A stretch of 64,000 nucleotides of DNA from positions 1-64,000 of the forward strand of contig JAJEBN010000106.1 in assembly GCA_022822525.1 (NCBI GenBank), given 5' to 3'. The notes below the pieces were generated by a model. That model was not told the origin of the DNA. It saw nothing but the letters and a program-made list of their open reading frames with translations, and did not search any database. Both the position numbers and the translations under genes were made by a program. Of this stretch, positions 62,393-64,000 are shown piece after piece (position 1 is the stretch's first letter; each line of letters begins with the position of its first letter). This DNA comes from Acidimicrobiia bacterium. GTDB lineage: Bacteria; Actinomycetota; Acidimicrobiia; Acidimicrobiales; Poriferisodalaceae.

Positions 62393-64000
62393 TCAGGCCT
62401 GATTGTCATCGGTCTCGCCAACGCTAGAGGCTGCGTCGGCGGGCGAAGCCGTGGACCGGGCCGCGAGCTCGGTGGCGATCTGGGTGCAGCGGATCCACTC
62501 GAGGCGCGTCCCGGCGTCCGGTGCGGGCACCGCGACCCTGCACAACGCGTCCGGCAGCGGCTCGAACACGTTGTCGGCACTCGGGCGGACCATGCTGCAC
62601 GGCAGATCGAACCTGAGCGGCGGTTCCGACGGTGTCACGGTGACAGCAATGGTGCAGGTGTCCCCGGGAACGAACAGGTACTGGCTGGCGCGGGGCGGCG
62701 GAGGTGCCGGAGGGAAGTCCGCCAGCGGAGTGCTGTTCAATGCCTGACCCATGTAGGCAGACCAGACGCGGGCCGGGATCCAGCCCCCCGTCGCCCGCCG
62801 ACCCTGGATCTCGCCCATCGGCACCTGCTCGTCGGGATGGCCCATCCACACTGCGGTCGACATGTGCGGCGTGAATCCCACGAACCACGCGTCATGAAAG
62901 GCCTGTGTCGTGCCGGTCTTGCCGGCTGATGGCTGCCCGCTGTCGAGCTGGGAACGCGTGCCAGTCCCGGATTCGACATTCTCCTCGAGCACTGCGGTGA
63001 CCCAGTCGGACACCGATTCGGACACGATCCTGCGACCGTGCGGCACATGCTCATAGATCACTTCGCCGAAGGTGTTCTCGATCCTGGTGACATAGAACGG
63101 CTCCATCCGGATGCCGCCGTTTGCGAAGGTGCCGTAGCCCACCGCTTGTTCGAGCGGCGTGACTTCTTGGGCACCCAACGAGATGGACGGGTAGGGCAAA
63201 AAACCGTCCTCTGCCGATCGGCCGATGAGGCGATTCGCCATCTCGGTGACCTCATCGAGACCGGTGACCAGGCCGAGCCGGACGAAGGCGCAATTGGAGC
63301 TGGCGGTTGCCTGGTCCTCGAGGGTGGCCAAGCGTCCGGGGCTGTTCGCGAAGTTGGACACCTCGTAGTCCTCGAGCGGCGGATTGGGAAACACGCACGG
63401 TCCCTGCCCGCTGATGGTGTCGAAGGGATAGAACTCAGCTCGCTCGATGGCGGCTGCGAGGACATAGGTCTTGAAGGACGATCCCGGCTGCCGGAGTCCC
63501 TGCGTTGCGAGGTTGAACTCGGAGTCGCTGAAGGCCGGCCCGCCGATGAAGGCCAGCACCGCTCCGGTCGTCGGGTCGACGCTGACGATGGAGACCTCGA
63601 ACTCGCCGGTTCCCTCGGGCAGGACTTCGGTGACCGCGGCGCGCATCGCTTCCTGCAGGTCGGGGCGGAGCGTTGTCCACACACGCAGACCGCCGCCGAA
63701 GACCTGGCTGAAGCGGGCCTGGTACGTGTCGCCCAAGGCAGGGTTGGCCAGCAGCGCTTTGCGCACCTCGACCAGGAAGTAATCGCGGCGCAGGGCTACG
63801 TCGGTGCGCCGCGGCGACAGGTTGCGGGTCGGCAACGGTCGGCGTTCGAATGCCGCCTGCTGGGACTCGGTGATGATGCCGGCATCGACCGCCTGCTGCA
63901 GCGACTGGCTGCGTCGCCGCGTCATTGTCGCGATGTTCTGGTCGAAGCCGTCGAAGAGGCCCGGGCTGCGGATGAGGCTCGCAAGGAAGGCCGCATCGCC
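62393..64000 (-). CDS. Class A penicillin-binding protein, 3' part
   Basis: A bifunctional peptidoglycan synthase cut by the window edge; 535 C-terminal residues are present. The first 25 residues (GDAAFLASLIRSPGLFDGFD) are the end of the GT51 glycosyltransferase domain. The transpeptidase domain has GSSFKTYV (SxxK), SSNCAF (SxN) and GKTGTTQ (KTG). The C-terminal region is Pro- and Ala-rich with two cysteine-bracketed strands (CTIAVTVTPSEPPLRFDLPC). It builds and crosslinks the wall outside the membrane. Confidence 0.93.
   Translation of the reverse strand, partial: GDAAFLASLIRSPGLFDGFDQNIATMTRRRSQSLQQAVDAGIITESQQAAFERRPLPTRNLSPRRTDVALRRDYFLVEVRKALLANPALGDTYQARFSQVFGGGLRVWTTLRPDLQEAMRAAVTEVLPEGTGEFEVSIVSVDPTTGAVLAFIGGPAFSDSEFNLATQGLRQPGSSFKTYVLAAAIERAEFYPFDTISGQGPCVFPNPPLEDYEVSNFANSPGRLATLEDQATASSNCAFVRLGLVTGLDEVTEMANRLIGRSAEDGFLPYPSISLGAQEVTPLEQAVGYGTFANGGIRMEPFYVTRIENTFGEVIYEHVPHGRRIVSESVSDWVTAVLEENVESGTGTRSQLDSGQPSAGKTGTTQAFHDAWFVGFTPHMSTAVWMGHPDEQVPMGEIQGRRATGGWIPARVWSAYMGQALNSTPLADFPPAPPPPRASQYLFVPGDTCTIAVTVTPSEPPLRFDLPCSMVRPSADNVFEPLPDALCRVAVPAPDAGTRLEWIRCTQIATELAARSTASPADAASSVGETDDNQA

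Overview
This is a 64 kb, GC-rich chromosomal window from a member of the Actinomycetota. Supporting evidence: a WhiB regulator; an mtrA-mtrB-lpqB-like operon; a bacterial proteasome activator (Bpa); a DUF3040 gene beside dinB; SepF, YggT and PgeF downstream of ftsZ with no ftsA; a PimB-type mannosyltransferase; a type A RNase P RNA; and frequent GTG starts with 4-bp start/stop overlaps. The flavin oxidoreductase, SDR and SCP-x-type thiolase genes, together with a glutaminyl-tRNA synthetase, fit class Acidimicrobiia best. That class assignment is inference, not proof.

Layout. 1-194: right end of an IS3-family element. 0.3-9.5 kb: accessory metabolism (SRPBCC protein, SCO6745/SalK-like protein, GlnRS, SDR, LLM flavin oxidoreductase, thiolase with its DUF35 partner, nitroreductase) and the proteasome activator. 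9.5-16.5 kb: phosphatase-superfamily protein, Rrf2 regulator, an rluD-lspA-dksA-like operon, and divergent ileS. 16.5-34 kb: one long minus-strand dcw cell-wall and division cluster, transcribed mraZ-rsmH-ftsL-ftsI-murE-mraY-murD-ftsW-murG-murC-murB-ftsQ-ftsZ-pgeF-yggS-sepF-yggT plus an acidic coiled-coil protein. Most of its genes overlap by about 4 bp. murF is missing from its usual place. 34-43 kb: lipoate ligase-like protein, HNH nuclease, a MoxR/DUF58/transglutaminase operon, DUF3040, DinB and a NUDIX hydrolase. 42.8-46.2 kb: two-component operon with a GerMN lipoprotein. 46-50.7 kb: a K+ uptake operon (trkA and two trkH genes). 50.8-59.3 kb: glycerol kinase, AlaC-like aminotransferase, SRPBCC protein, PimB, QueG, Ser/Thr kinase, TrpD and WhiB. 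59.5-64 kb: small membrane protein, rnpB, histidine phosphatase, membrane protein, coiled-coil zinc-ribbon protein and the 3' part of a class A penicillin-binding protein.

The most distinctive feature is a set of short tandem duplications at or inside gene ends. A 74-bp unit is repeated at the start of the sensor kinase gene; it creates two 25-codon leader ORFs and two strong hairpins between regulator and kinase. A 31-bp unit is repeated at the end of the Ser/Thr kinase gene, a 29-bp unit at the start of the histidine phosphatase gene, and a 27-bp unit lies inside the second trkH gene. Other points of interest are a zinc-less DksA-like protein with a histone-like tail, a TrkH paralogue with a degenerate first pore loop, and a long nested hairpin at 5460-5517.

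All calls come from reading the sequence; no database search was run.
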